Below the pieces are notes generated by a model. That model saw only the letters and a program-made list of their open reading frames with translations. It ran no database searches and was not told the DNA's origin. Source: UBA6398 sp963644855 (GTDB taxonomy: Bacteria > Bacteroidota > Bacteroidia > Bacteroidales > Bacteroidaceae). From it: DNA of 64,000 nt. The stretch covers positions 31,517-95,516 of the forward strand of contig CAVIQL010000007.1 of the NCBI GenBank assembly GCA_963644855.1, read 5' to 3'. This document shows positions 18,397 to 25,493 of this stretch, piece after piece. Each line of letters opens with the position of its first letter. Positions within the stretch are counted from its first letter, which is position 1. Position numbers and translations under genes: made by a program.

Positions 18397-18885
18397 TTAT
18401 TTCTTGATGGGATATAATGTGAGTTTCTCTTTGTTCTTGGTTTTAACCACAACAAGCGAGTCGTCTTCGATATATTTTACGTCAACTGTATCGCCGTTCA
18501 ATACAAGCAAACCATTGTGAATGGCGAAGTTTTGAGTGAAATGTCTCAAAAGCGAAAGATTGTAGGCTTTCACAACCACCCAACCGTCTGTTCCTTTGCG
18601 TTTTGTTACTGCAAAACTGTCCTCTTCCTGCGTATAGCCAAAAATTTCTCCGTATCCGTTTTCATCATCTTTGTCAAGCAGTAAGGTATCACCGGCATTT
18701 GTTTTAATACAGAGCGTACTCATTCCGCTTTCGAGGGCAACGCCGTAAATAGTAGAGTCTGTTTCGGTTTTGATTGTGTCGGTTGTAGTTTCCGGTTCAA
18801 CTGTTTCAGGCTTTTTGTTGTCCTTGCATTGCGATAAACCAAGAACACTTGCCAACACACATACAAATAATATAATGCGCTTCAT
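18397..18885 (-). CDS. lipoprotein of unknown function (162 residues)
   Basis: The signal MKRIILFVCVLASVLGLSQ plus C gives a lipoprotein with the cysteine at residue 20; glutamine at -1 is less usual. A Thr/Glu-rich linker (PETVEPETTTDTIKTETDS) leads into a domain of about 115 residues predicted to be mainly beta strand (TLLLDKDDENGYGEIFGYTQ, VLNGDTVDVKYIEDDSLVVV). I do not recognise the family. A -7 box at 18909-18916 lies just upstream, back-to-back with the promoter of the TSCPD gene. It heads a probable two-gene lipoprotein operon. Confidence 0.75.
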   Translation of the reverse strand: MKRIILFVCVLASVLGLSQCKDNKKPETVEPETTTDTIKTETDSTIYGVALESGMSTLCIKTNAGDTLLLDKDDENGYGEIFGYTQEEDSFAVTKRKGTDGWVVVKAYNLSLLRHFTQNFAIHNGLLVLNGDTVDVKYIEDDSLVVVKTKNKEKLTLYPIKK

Positions 18886-18908
18886 ATTTTGTAGAATTGA
18901 TATTGTTG

Positions 18909-18916
18909 CAAAGTTA
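18909..18916 (-). promoter_or_regulatory. promoter -7 box for the lipoprotein pair
   Basis: On the minus strand the sequence is TAACTTTG, a perfect TAnnTTTG box, 24 bases upstream of the lipoprotein start. It is divergent from the TSCPD promoter. Confidence 0.6.
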
Positions 18917-18970
18917 TGTTATTCTGCCTAAAAAACACCGCAATAAGCCGAAAATCACAATATATATGCG

Positions 18971-18978
18971 TATCTTTG
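18971..18978 (+). promoter_or_regulatory. promoter -7 box for the TSCPD gene
   Basis: TATCTTTG matches TAnnTTTG, 24 bases before the chosen ATG at 19003. This supports that start over longer in-frame options, which would begin upstream of the promoter. Confidence 0.6.
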
Positions 18979-19002
18979 CGTGAGAACAAGAAAACATTTC
19001 CA

Positions 19003-19260
19003 ATGCATAAGACTTTTGAAACAAACGGAACGTGCTCGACATTTATAGATTTTGATATCGACGAAACTGAAACGCTACACAATGTACGCTTTACCAATGG
19101 TTGTCCTGGCAATACTCGCGGCATAGAACTTTTGTGCGAGGGGAGGAATGCACGCGAGGTTTCACAAAAACTGAAAGGCATATTGTGTAGGCAAAAACCT
19201 ACGAGTTGTCCCGACCAACTGGCAAAAGCAATAGAAGAAGCCCTGAACGAGAAAAAATAA
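19003..19260 (+). CDS. TSCPD domain protein
   Basis: An 85-residue protein that carries the family signature TSCPDQ near its C-terminus plus the conserved NGCPGNTRGIELLCEGRNA segment and several cysteines (NGTCST, GCPGN, LLCEG, ILCRQ, SCPD). The frame stays open further upstream, but the -7 box and the start of similarity to the family place the start at MHKTFETNG. The family is widespread and found alone or fused to ribonucleotide reductase; the cysteines suggest metal or cluster binding. It ends 10 bases before the nitroreductase gene, so both are probably expressed together. Confidence 0.85.
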   Translation: MHKTFETNGTCSTFIDFDIDETETLHNVRFTNGCPGNTRGIELLCEGRNAREVSQKLKGILCRQKPTSCPDQLAKAIEEALNEKK

Positions 19261-19270
19261 AGGTAACGAT

Positions 19271-19798
19271 ATGGAAAACGAATTTATCAACATTCTTAAA
19301 ACACGCAAGAGTGTAAGAAACTACAATCCTGATAAAATTCCACCGCAGGATATCATTGACAAGATAATAGAAGCAGGAACGTTTGCACCAACCGGACGCG
19401 GAGCACAATCGCCTGTAATCATTGCCGTAACCAACAAAGAGGTGCGCGATAAACTGTCAAAGATAAACGCAGAGATACTCGGCACAACAAGCGACCCGTT
19501 TTATGGCGCGCCTGTGGTATTGATTGTGCTTGCCGACCGCAATATTCCTACTTATCTTTACGATGGCTCACTCGTGATGGGAAACCTTATGAATGCTGCG
19601 CATGCTTTGGGACTCGGAAGTTGCTGGATACATCGCGCAAAAGAAGTGTTTGACACTCCAGAATGGAAAGCCGCATTAAAAGAGTGGGGCGTTGAAGGAG
19701 ATTACGAAGGTATCGGTCATTGCGTAATAGGATATTCAAACGAAAAAGAAGCTCCACGCAAGCCGCGCAAACCAGATTACGTACACTATGTGAAATAA
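19271..19798 (+). CDS. nitroreductase family flavoprotein
   Basis: A 175-residue protein of the FMN-dependent nitroreductase superfamily. The N-terminal TRKSVRNYNPDKIPPQ carries the arginine and serine residues that contact FMN phosphate, FAPTGRGAQSP is the second conserved block, and GLGSCWIHRAKE and GIGHCVIGY form the C-terminal flavin-binding part. It is shorter than classical NfsB enzymes, like many Bacteroidetes members. It may reduce quinones or nitro compounds with NAD(P)H; the natural substrate is unknown. It follows the TSCPD gene closely. Confidence 0.9.
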   Translation: MENEFINILKTRKSVRNYNPDKIPPQDIIDKIIEAGTFAPTGRGAQSPVIIAVTNKEVRDKLSKINAEILGTTSDPFYGAPVVLIVLADRNIPTYLYDGSLVMGNLMNAAHALGLGSCWIHRAKEVFDTPEWKAALKEWGVEGDYEGIGHCVIGYSNEKEAPRKPRKPDYVHYVK

Positions 19799-20129
19799 AC
19801 AGATAGCGAAAACAAATCTATGTGTTCAAAGCGAATTATCCCCCTTTATTATAAGGCTTGATTTACAAGACTCCCTATACTGCAAAAATTCCAAGGTATC
19901 TAATTCAAATTAGATGCCTTGGAATTTAAGTTATATCCGACCTTGTTTTTACGATATCCGTTGTCGTTTCAAAGGGTAGGGGATATCGTTTTTTTCATCG
20001 GTAGATGCGGTTTTCATTAGCCAGTCGTTGCAGCCCCAAAAGCACTTTGCGATAAATACTTACGCTAAAAGAATAATATTTTGGTCATTTTTTGTACTTT
20101 TACATCACTTTAATCATTCTACATTTGTT
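19799..20129. other. 331-bp intergenic region before the glycosyltransferase gene
   Basis: It holds repeat array D and one AAGGGTAGGGG 11-mer (19972-19982) overlapping the array end. A TACTTTTA sequence near 20095 could be a weak promoter for the glycosyltransferase. Confidence 0.6.
19886..19974. repeat. repeat array D: one inverted class-2 pair and two class-1 units
   Basis: Two 21-nt class-2 units (19886-19906 and 19907-19927) are near inverses of each other (cores CCAAGGTATCTAATT and AATTAGATGCCTTGG). After five bases two class-1 units follow (19933-19953, ATATCCGACCTTGTTTTTA, and 19954-19974). Confidence 0.85.
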
Positions 20130-21128
20130 ATGAACCATCCCTTAGTTAGTATAATAGTTCCAGTCTATAACGCCCAAAATTATTTGTCCCGATGTGTGGA
20201 TAGCCTTCTCAAACAGACGTATCCTCATCTCGATATCATTCTCGTTGACGATGGCTCTACAGATGGTTCTGGTGTGCTTTGCGATACATATACTTCCGAT
20301 ACCCGTGTGCATGTCGTTCATAAAATTAATGGTGGAATATCTTCTGCACGCAATGCCGGATTAGATGTAGCCAAAGGGGATTATATTACATTTTGTGATA
20401 ATGATGACTATTTTCATCCGCAAATGATAGAGTTACTATTGAATACTTCTGTCAGCCGAAGATGTGATTTGAGTATTTGTGGACTCTCTTGTGTTAATGG
20501 AGAGTCCTCTTGTCCCCCCCCCCCCCCCCCCACTCTTTCTAATACAANNNNNNNNNNTACTAAAGCTCTCCTACGGAGTGAACTTTACCAAGGACTGTTT
20601 TCAACTCAAGGATCTGATTTTTTCCCATATGCGGTAGTTTGGAATAAGTTATATTCCCGCAAGTTGATAGAAGGGCTTCGTTTTAAAGACGGCGGACATG
20701 AAGATGGCGTTTATAATGCAGAAGTTTATAAACGTTGCCGAAGTGCGTGTTTCCTCCAAATACCTCTTTATTTTTATTTTCTGCGTGCAACCAGCGTTTC
20801 ACATGGTAGCAAAGACATACCTCTCAAAGATACCGAGGCTTTCTATTATATGTATCAGCATATCGTGAATGATATGCCACCTTACGCCGCGTTATGCTTA
20901 TCCAGTATATATCGTCGCATGCTTTATGCTACGTTCTGCTATCGTGGCACCGAATATAAGGCATCCATGCGGCAATGTGCCTACAAAATAATGCATGAAA
21001 CATATAAAACGTATCTTGTCAATCGTAATATATCATGGAGGTTGAAAGCTCAGTTCGTACTCTTTTGGCATTGTCCTTGGCTCTATCGCTTCTGTTATCA
21101 TTTTGTTCTTCCTTTGCTTCATCATTAA
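20130..21128 (+). CDS. family 2 glycosyltransferase with a poly-C tract, interrupted by an assembly gap
   Basis: The ATG at 20130 starts MNHPLVSIIVPVYNAQNYLS, the classical GT-A opening. VDDGSTDGSG and DNDDYF supply the nucleotide-sugar binding and DxD-type aspartates, and ISSARNAGLDVAKGDYI is the conserved middle block. The C-terminal part (GGHEDGVYNAEVYKRC, IPLYFYFLRATSVSHG) is typical of the family. An 18-C homopolymer (20514-20531, read as six prolines) and a 10-N gap sit between the two parts. The frame is open as written, but the gap length is arbitrary, so the real reading state is unknown. Probably adds a sugar to capsule, O-antigen or a surface glycan. Longer in-frame starts upstream lack conserved residues. 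Confidence 0.85.
   Translation: MNHPLVSIIVPVYNAQNYLSRCVDSLLKQTYPHLDIILVDDGSTDGSGVLCDTYTSDTRVHVVHKINGGISSARNAGLDVAKGDYITFCDNDDYFHPQMIELLLNTSVSRRCDLSICGLSCVNGESSCPPPPPPTLSNTXXXXTKALLRSELYQGLFSTQGSDFFPYAVVWNKLYSRKLIEGLRFKDGGHEDGVYNAEVYKRCRSACFLQIPLYFYFLRATSVSHGSKDIPLKDTEAFYYMYQHIVNDMPPYAALCLSSIYRRMLYATFCYRGTEYKASMRQCAYKIMHETYKTYLVNRNISWRLKAQFVLFWHCPWLYRFCYHFVLPLLHH
20514..20531 (+). repeat. poly-C homopolymer, 18 C, inside the glycosyltransferase gene
   Basis: Eighteen uninterrupted C in an AT-rich gene. Slippage would shift the frame of the C-terminal half. Confidence 0.9.
20548..20557. other. assembly gap (10 N)
   Basis: Ten N lie 16 bases after the poly-C run. A second gap in this window has the same length, so 10 is probably a placeholder and the true size is unknown. 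Confidence 0.95.
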
Positions 21129-21149
21129 AAAAAGTTGCAAGCTAAAGTT

Positions 21150-21446
21150 TTACCGAAAAGCAATAGTTTTAATGAGATAAGTGTAAAATATGCATACAGA
21201 AGTCAATATCTCGGAGAATGCGAGTGCGAGCCAAATGCCATCAATACCGAAAACGTGCGGTACTATAAGAAAACTTGGAACAAGAAATATGAGCCCACGC
21301 ATAAAAGCAAAGGTAATGGAACAACGAACATTTTCTATGCTATTATAATATCCGATGAAAGTGATATTGACCAAGAAGCAGACAAAAGCCACGGAGAACA
21401 ACGGAAAACCATGTACGGTGATTTCTGATGCTGGACTGCCTCTACT
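21150..21446 (-). pseudogene. C-terminal remnant of a MATE family transporter
   Basis: The minus strand is open from just after a TAA at 21447-21449 and reads ITVHGFPLFSVAFVCFLVNI, then NSIENVRCSITFAFMRGLIF and VFGIDGIWLALAFSEIL. These are the last three membrane helices of a MATE (NorM/DinF-like) drug/sodium antiporter, including the GIDGIWLA signature. The other nine or so helices are missing, there is no plausible start, and the sequence upstream is a repeat array. It is therefore a decayed fragment, not a gene. Confidence 0.7.
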
Positions 21447-21506
21447 TTATTTAAGTCTAGTATAAAGTCCATTCGTTTTTTAAATCCTACCTTGAACTTT
21501 TCAAAC

Positions 21507-21588
21507 TCGTGCCTTGGAATTTTAATATGATGCGGTTGAAATTTCATTATGATGCCTTGAAAAAAGTTTTTCCTCGGAGCATAATTGC
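21507..21588 (-). repeat. degenerate repeat array M, inverted copy of part of array L
   Basis: The minus strand matches 39203-39288 of the plus strand over about 80 bases (shared blocks TTTTTCAAGGCA, CCGCATCATATTAAAAT and CAAGGCACGAGTT). GCC/GCG cores recur at spacings of 21 and 22 nt. Confidence 0.75.
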
Positions 21589-21654
21589 TGATCAAAGTAC
21601 TATCGACAGACAATTACCCTTGGTTCTAATTCGTCGAACTCTCGTTGAAATAGC

Positions 21655-21689
21655 AATCACCCGCCTTGTTATCTGCGTGGCGGGTGATT
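21655..21689 (-). terminator. hairpin downstream of dnaG
   Basis: The perfect 11-bp stem AATCACCCGCC/GGCGGGTGATT with a 13-nt loop lies 63 bases beyond the dnaG stop. No long T run follows, so efficiency is uncertain. Confidence 0.6.
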
Positions 21690-21751
21690 TATATGTATAG
21701 GAAACTATTTTGTGTGTTTGAAATGGGGTATATTAGTTTCTGATATTGCTT

Positions 21752-23710
21752 TTATTCGTCCCAACGTTTGTTTCTCGCTTTGTCCAAAGCCACTTCCATT
21801 TTCTTAAGCTCGTTATAACGCAGCATAAGAGCGGTTAGTTTTTCTTCGTCAGCAGCAATTTCGGGCTTTTGCATTTCGGCAAGCACTCGGTTTTCTTCTT
21901 CTTTTACATACGATATTCTAAATCGGTTGATTGCATCAGGAACTACATCGTAAAGTTTGTCTTCTATTTTCTCCACAGTATTTCTTTGGCTCTCGCGCAA
22001 CTGATATTTTTCGCTTTCCAAAGCAGCGGCGATTTTGCTTATTTGCTGATTGGTGTGAAACAAAAAATATTTGCTTGGTAAGAAACCTGTTTCGTTGGAA
22101 TGCAATACTGCTTCGTCAAGAATTGTCTGATATTCCGGGCGCGAGAATTTAAGATTGTCGTTCTTCAAACAGTAATTTATAAAATCAATCACGTTCATTA
22201 ATTTCGCCCCCTCGTTGGTATTTACTTCTGCAAGTTGTCTTTCTCCATAAAGTAACACATACCATATAAGTTCGCGCTCATACTTTTCGGTAAGTCCATA
22301 ATGATGCGTTTCTTCGGGCATCTCCTTTGCCTGTTCTTGGTTTTCTGAATTGTTGTCCTGTTGTGGATCGGCTGTCGTTGCTGGGTTGGCGTGTTCTTCA
22401 TCAATATGTTCGCGTCGCTTTCTTGCCACAGCGTCAACAAGCAAGTTCTCATCGGTGTTGAGAGTTCTGCTGCATTCGCTCACATACATGGCACGCAATA
22501 TTTTATCGGGTATAAGCGAGATGCTTGTAACGATGTTTTCCACGAGCGAAGCGCGTTTAACAGGGTCGTCTGCGCTTTCTTCCATAAACAAACCAGTCTT
22601 AAAACGAATGAAATCGGTTTGATGCGAATCGATATAGGCGCGATATTCTTCGGCATTGTGCTTGCGTGCAAAACTATCCGGGTCGTCGCCGTCGGGAAGA
22701 AGCAGCACTTTCACATTCAAACCTTCTGCAAGCAGCATGTCGATGCCTCGTATCGAAGCTTTAATGCCTGCTTTGTCGCCGTCATATAATACAGTGATGT
22801 TTTTGGTGAAGCGTCTAATCATTCTTATTTGTCCCTGTGTGAGCGAAGTGCCCGAAGATGCCACTACATTCTTAATCCCGCTTTGATGCATAGAAATAAC
22901 ATCGGTGTAGCCTTCCACCAAAAAGCAACGGTCTTCCTTTTGAATATATCGTTTGGCAATATAAATGCCATAAAGTTCGCTTCGTTTGTTGTAAATCTCC
23001 GATTCAGGAGAATTCACATACTTTGCAACCGTTTTGTCGGTTGTTAGAACTCTTCCGCCAAACGCAACCACGCGTCCGCTCACGGTATAAACTGGAAATA
23101 TCACGCGTCCCGAGAAACGATCAATCAGTTTCCCGTCATCACGTTTGTAGCAAAGCCCCGTTTTAAGAATGTATTCCTCCTTGAAACCTTTAGCTCTTGC
23201 AGCATCGGCAAACGCAGTTCGTTCTTTTTGGCAGTATCCTAACCCAAATTCTCTGATAGTATCGTCGCGAAAACCACGGCTGCGAAAATATTGCATACCA
23301 ATGGCAATGCCGTCGGCATGGTTGTGAAGCACATTCTGAAAATATTTTTCAGCCCAAGCATTGAGCACAAACATACTCTCACGCAAGTTTTCCGCCTCGC
23401 GTTCTTCGTCGGTCATCTCCTTTTCGCGAATCTCGATATGATATTTGGCGGCGAGCCAGCGCAAAGCCTCGGGATAAGAAATCTGCTCGTGTTCCATAAG
23501 AAAATGAACCACATTCCCGCCTTTGCCACATGAAAAGCATTTGCAAATTCCACGTGCCGGCGAAACATAAAACGACGGAGTCTTCTCGTCATGAAACGGA
23601 CAAAGTCCACGATAGTTCACGCCCGCCCTGCGGAGTGTTACAAATTCCGACACAACCTCCACAATGTCGGCCGCGTCCATTATCTTCTGTATCGTTTCCC
23701 TATCTATCAT
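21752..23710 (-). CDS. dnaG: DNA primase DnaG
   Basis: A 652-residue primase that makes RNA primers at the replication fork. The CHC2 zinc domain has C37-x2-H40 and C58-x2-C61 (LCPFHDEKTPSF, CFSCGKGGNVVHF). The Toprim catalytic domain shows FLVEGYTDVISMHQ with the metal-binding glutamate and VLYDGDKAGIKAS with the DxD pair. The C-terminal third is the helicase-interaction region and is more variable, with an acidic, Gln-rich linker near residue 440 (ANPATTADPQQDNNSENQEQ). The start MIDRETIQKIMDAADIVEVV matches the family. A well-formed promoter lies upstream, so it is expressed alone. Confidence 0.97.
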   Translation of the reverse strand: MIDRETIQKIMDAADIVEVVSEFVTLRRAGVNYRGLCPFHDEKTPSFYVSPARGICKCFSCGKGGNVVHFLMEHEQISYPEALRWLAAKYHIEIREKEMTDEEREAENLRESMFVLNAWAEKYFQNVLHNHADGIAIGMQYFRSRGFRDDTIREFGLGYCQKERTAFADAARAKGFKEEYILKTGLCYKRDDGKLIDRFSGRVIFPVYTVSGRVVAFGGRVLTTDKTVAKYVNSPESEIYNKRSELYGIYIAKRYIQKEDRCFLVEGYTDVISMHQSGIKNVVASSGTSLTQGQIRMIRRFTKNITVLYDGDKAGIKASIRGIDMLLAEGLNVKVLLLPDGDDPDSFARKHNAEEYRAYIDSHQTDFIRFKTGLFMEESADDPVKRASLVENIVTSISLIPDKILRAMYVSECSRTLNTDENLLVDAVARKRREHIDEEHANPATTADPQQDNNSENQEQAKEMPEETHHYGLTEKYERELIWYVLLYGERQLAEVNTNEGAKLMNVIDFINYCLKNDNLKFSRPEYQTILDEAVLHSNETGFLPSKYFLFHTNQQISKIAAALESEKYQLRESQRNTVEKIEDKLYDVVPDAINRFRISYVKEEENRVLAEMQKPEIAADEEKLTALMLRYNELKKMEVALDKARNKRWDE

Positions 23711-23761
23711 ATTCTATTAAGCCATGCTGCCAAATAGCAGTAAATTCTACATTTGAACATT

Positions 23762-23793
23762 CAAAGTTAGTGATTTCTTTTCTACGTCGCAAA
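23762..23793 (-). promoter_or_regulatory. dnaG promoter
   Basis: On the minus strand TTTG (23790-23793) and TAACTTTG (23762-23769) are separated by 20 bases, matching the Bacteroidetes -33/-7 arrangement. The dnaG ATG follows about 50 bases downstream. Confidence 0.7.
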
Positions 23794-23842
23794 TCGTTTC
23801 TCCTATGCAGATATCCCCACGTTCATAAACCCTATAAAAACA

Positions 23843-23947
23843 ACAAGGCATATCGCAAAAATAATATCAGACATTATTTAAACAATGTCAGACTTTATTT
23901 GAATAATAACTGACATTAGAAAAACGTCATTTTACATCGTTTTTACG
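23843..23947. repeat. 21-nt tandem array E, five units
   Basis: Units start at 23843, 23864, 23885, 23906 and 23927. The second (ATATCAGACATTATTTAAA) and third (ATGTCAGACTTTATTTGAA) are close to the class-1 consensus; the outer units are more diverged. Confidence 0.85.
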
Positions 23948-23979
23948 GGGGGTAAAATCTTTTTTAAGAGGTCAGAACT

Positions 23980-24052
23980 AATTTAAATTTCAAGGCTTGG
24001 AATTTAAATTAGATGCCTTGGAATTTTTGCTATATCCTATCTCGTTTTTTAT
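23980..24052. repeat. repeat array E2: two class-2 units and one class-1 unit
   Basis: Two class-2 units (23980-24000 and 24001-24021) share AATTTAAATT and CTTGG ends. After ten bases a class-1 unit follows (24032-24052, ATATCCTATCTCGTTTTTT). Confidence 0.8.
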
Positions 24053-24205
24053 AACTTCTATTAGGCTTGCAAAAACGTCTACGTCTGAATTCCGAAACCT
24101 TGACTTTTTGAAAGCAATGTGGTTTGTTTGTGTCGAAAAGTGTACATAATGTTTGACACATGTACAAAATATTGGTTTGTCAAAGCATTTTTTTTACACC
24201 AAAAG

Positions 24206-24235
24206 TTTGGCAATATAGAAAAATATATACCTTTG
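24206..24235 (+). promoter_or_regulatory. promoter of the outer-membrane barrel gene
   Basis: TTTG at 24206-24209 and TACCTTTG at 24228-24235, with an 18-base spacer, give a good Bacteroidetes promoter. The leader to the ATG is about 65 bases and AT-rich, typical of strongly expressed genes in the phylum. Confidence 0.7.
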
Positions 24236-24305
24236 CATCGACAAAAATGAAACGCTGAGGCATAAAGCCGAGGCAATATGTGTAACACAAAAAACAAATA
24301 AGAAG

Positions 24306-24845
24306 ATGAAAAAGTTTTTGTTTACTTTGGTAGCAGCAGTGATCACACTCACAGCAAGCGCACAAGTTTATGTCGGTGGTGAAGTAGGTTTCTGGCGTAA
24401 CTGGAACGACAACCACACAACATTCTCTCTCGTTCCCGAAATCGGTTACAATCTTAGCGACAATTGGGCAATCGGAACCAAAATCGGCTATACCTACAAC
24501 TACAAAGATGGTACAAAAGTCAATGGTGTTGAAGTAGCTCCCTATGCACGTTATACATTCGCAAAGTTCGATGCTGTAAGTCTCTTTGTTGATGGTGGCT
24601 TCGGCTTTATGACCTACAAAGTTTCCCCGAAACACGGCAAATCCAGCGACTCTCAAAACGGTTGGGAAGTAGGATTGACTCCTGGTGTGAAAGTAGATCT
24701 CACAAGCAAACTCTCTTTCGTAGCTCACGTAGGTTTCTTTGGTTACAGAGATGCTGACGATACCAATTGCGCATGGGGTGAAGACGGATTTGGTTTCAAA
24801 CTCGATGGCAACAACCTCAACTTTGGTCTCTACTACAACTTCTAA
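24306..24845 (+). CDS. small outer-membrane beta-barrel protein
   Basis: A 179-residue protein with a clear signal peptide (KKFLFTLVAAVITLTASAQ). Alternating strands follow, such as VYVGGEVGFWRNWNDNHTTF, WAIGTKIGYTYNYKDGT, ISLFVDGGFGFMTYK-like segments and the final NNLNFGLYYNF, which ends in phenylalanine as usual for outer-membrane barrels. About eight strands fit the OmpA-like/OMP_b-brl fold, without a peptidoglycan-binding domain. Function unknown, probably structural or a small porin. A promoter and a terminator frame it as a single-gene unit. Confidence 0.85.
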   Translation: MKKFLFTLVAAVITLTASAQVYVGGEVGFWRNWNDNHTTFSLVPEIGYNLSDNWAIGTKIGYTYNYKDGTKVNGVEVAPYARYTFAKFDAVSLFVDGGFGFMTYKVSPKHGKSSDSQNGWEVGLTPGVKVDLTSKLSFVAHVGFFGYRDADDTNCAWGEDGFGFKLDGNNLNFGLYYNF

Positions 24846-24869
24846 TCAGAAGCATAGACTAAACAATAA

Positions 24870-24897
24870 AAGGCGTGGCGCATATGTGCCGCGCCTT
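24870..24897 (+). terminator. terminator after the outer-membrane barrel gene
   Basis: GGCGTGGCGC pairs with GTGCCGCGCC around an ATAT loop (two G-U pairs), followed by TTATTTGTTT. Confidence 0.65.
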
Positions 24898-25026
24898 ATT
24901 TGTTTACACAAAAATCTTCGCGCTTTTTGTTTGCCTATTTGCTTGCACCAACGCCTTATTTACACCGATAAAATGTAGTTTGTATGGCAATAAAACAACT
25001 AAGCCCCATCAAACAACGATTGCACC

Positions 25027-25056
25027 TTTGCCGCTCAATATAATTTTGTATATTTG
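25027..25056 (+). promoter_or_regulatory. promoter of the DUF1573 gene
   Basis: TTTG (25027-25030) and TATATTTG (25049-25056) are 18 bases apart, 26 bases before the chosen ATG. This supports the start at 25082 rather than longer in-frame options. Confidence 0.7.
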
Positions 25057-25081
25057 CACCAATCTATTAAAGAATAAGAAG

Positions 25082-25480
25082 ATGAAAAAAATGATTATGT
25101 GCATGGTAGCAGGTTTGCTCAGCATGGCAATTCATGCCCAAGACAAATTTGCAGACATAAAGTTCGATACCACGACTTTCAACTTCGGTAAATTCTATTC
25201 CGACGAAGGCAAGCAAAGCCACACATTCACATTTACCAACACCGGAAACATGCCTCTGATAATAAACCAGGCAGTAACGTCATGCGGTTGCACAGTTTCA
25301 ACATATACAAAAGAACCCGTAGCTCCCGGCAAAACAGGAAAAGTAAACGTGGTGTACAACGGGCTCGGCAAATTTCCAGGACAATTCAAGAAAACCATAA
25401 CACTCCGTACAAACGCAAAGAATCCCATGATACGCCTCACAATAGAAGGCGATATGGAGGAACGCAACTCAAACAATTAA
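25082..25480 (+). CDS. DUF1573 domain protein
   Basis: A 132-residue secreted protein with a signal peptide ending AIHAQ. The rest is a single DUF1573 (Ig-like) domain: FDTTTFNFGKFYSDEGKQSH, FTNTGNMPLIINQAVTSCGC and the following APGKTGKVNVVYN, which is the signature of the family including the SCGCT motif. Members are abundant in Bacteroidetes and have no proven role. It ends 13 bases before the guanylyltransferase gene and is probably co-transcribed with it, although no functional link is evident. Confidence 0.9.
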   Translation: MKKMIMCMVAGLLSMAIHAQDKFADIKFDTTTFNFGKFYSDEGKQSHTFTFTNTGNMPLIINQAVTSCGCTVSTYTKEPVAPGKTGKVNVVYNGLGKFPGQFKKTITLRTNAKNPMIRLTIEGDMEERNSNN

Positions 25481-25493
25481 CCCCGATACTTAT

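Larger units (their letters stand above)
21129..21751. other. 623-bp degenerate region between the glycosyltransferase and dnaG
   Basis: It contains a MATE transporter remnant, the degenerate repeat array M and a terminator hairpin for dnaG. No intact gene is seen. Confidence 0.7.
23711..24305. other. 595-bp divergent intergenic region between dnaG and the outer-membrane protein gene
   Basis: It holds the dnaG promoter, two repeat arrays (E and E2), and the promoter of the outer-membrane protein gene. Between them lie about 150 bases without recognisable signals. Confidence 0.7.

Noticed and set aside
21135..21428. A 97-codon plus-strand frame after the glycosyltransferase
   Set aside because: The opposite strand encodes the recognisable MATE remnant; this frame is its antisense and matches nothing.
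23843..23947. Repeat arrays as small coding genes (heptapeptide repeats such as NNIRHYL in one frame)
   Set aside because: 21 is a multiple of three, so arrays stay open in some frames by arithmetic. There are no starts, promoters or conserved products, and the class-1 arrays occur in both orientations of gene context.
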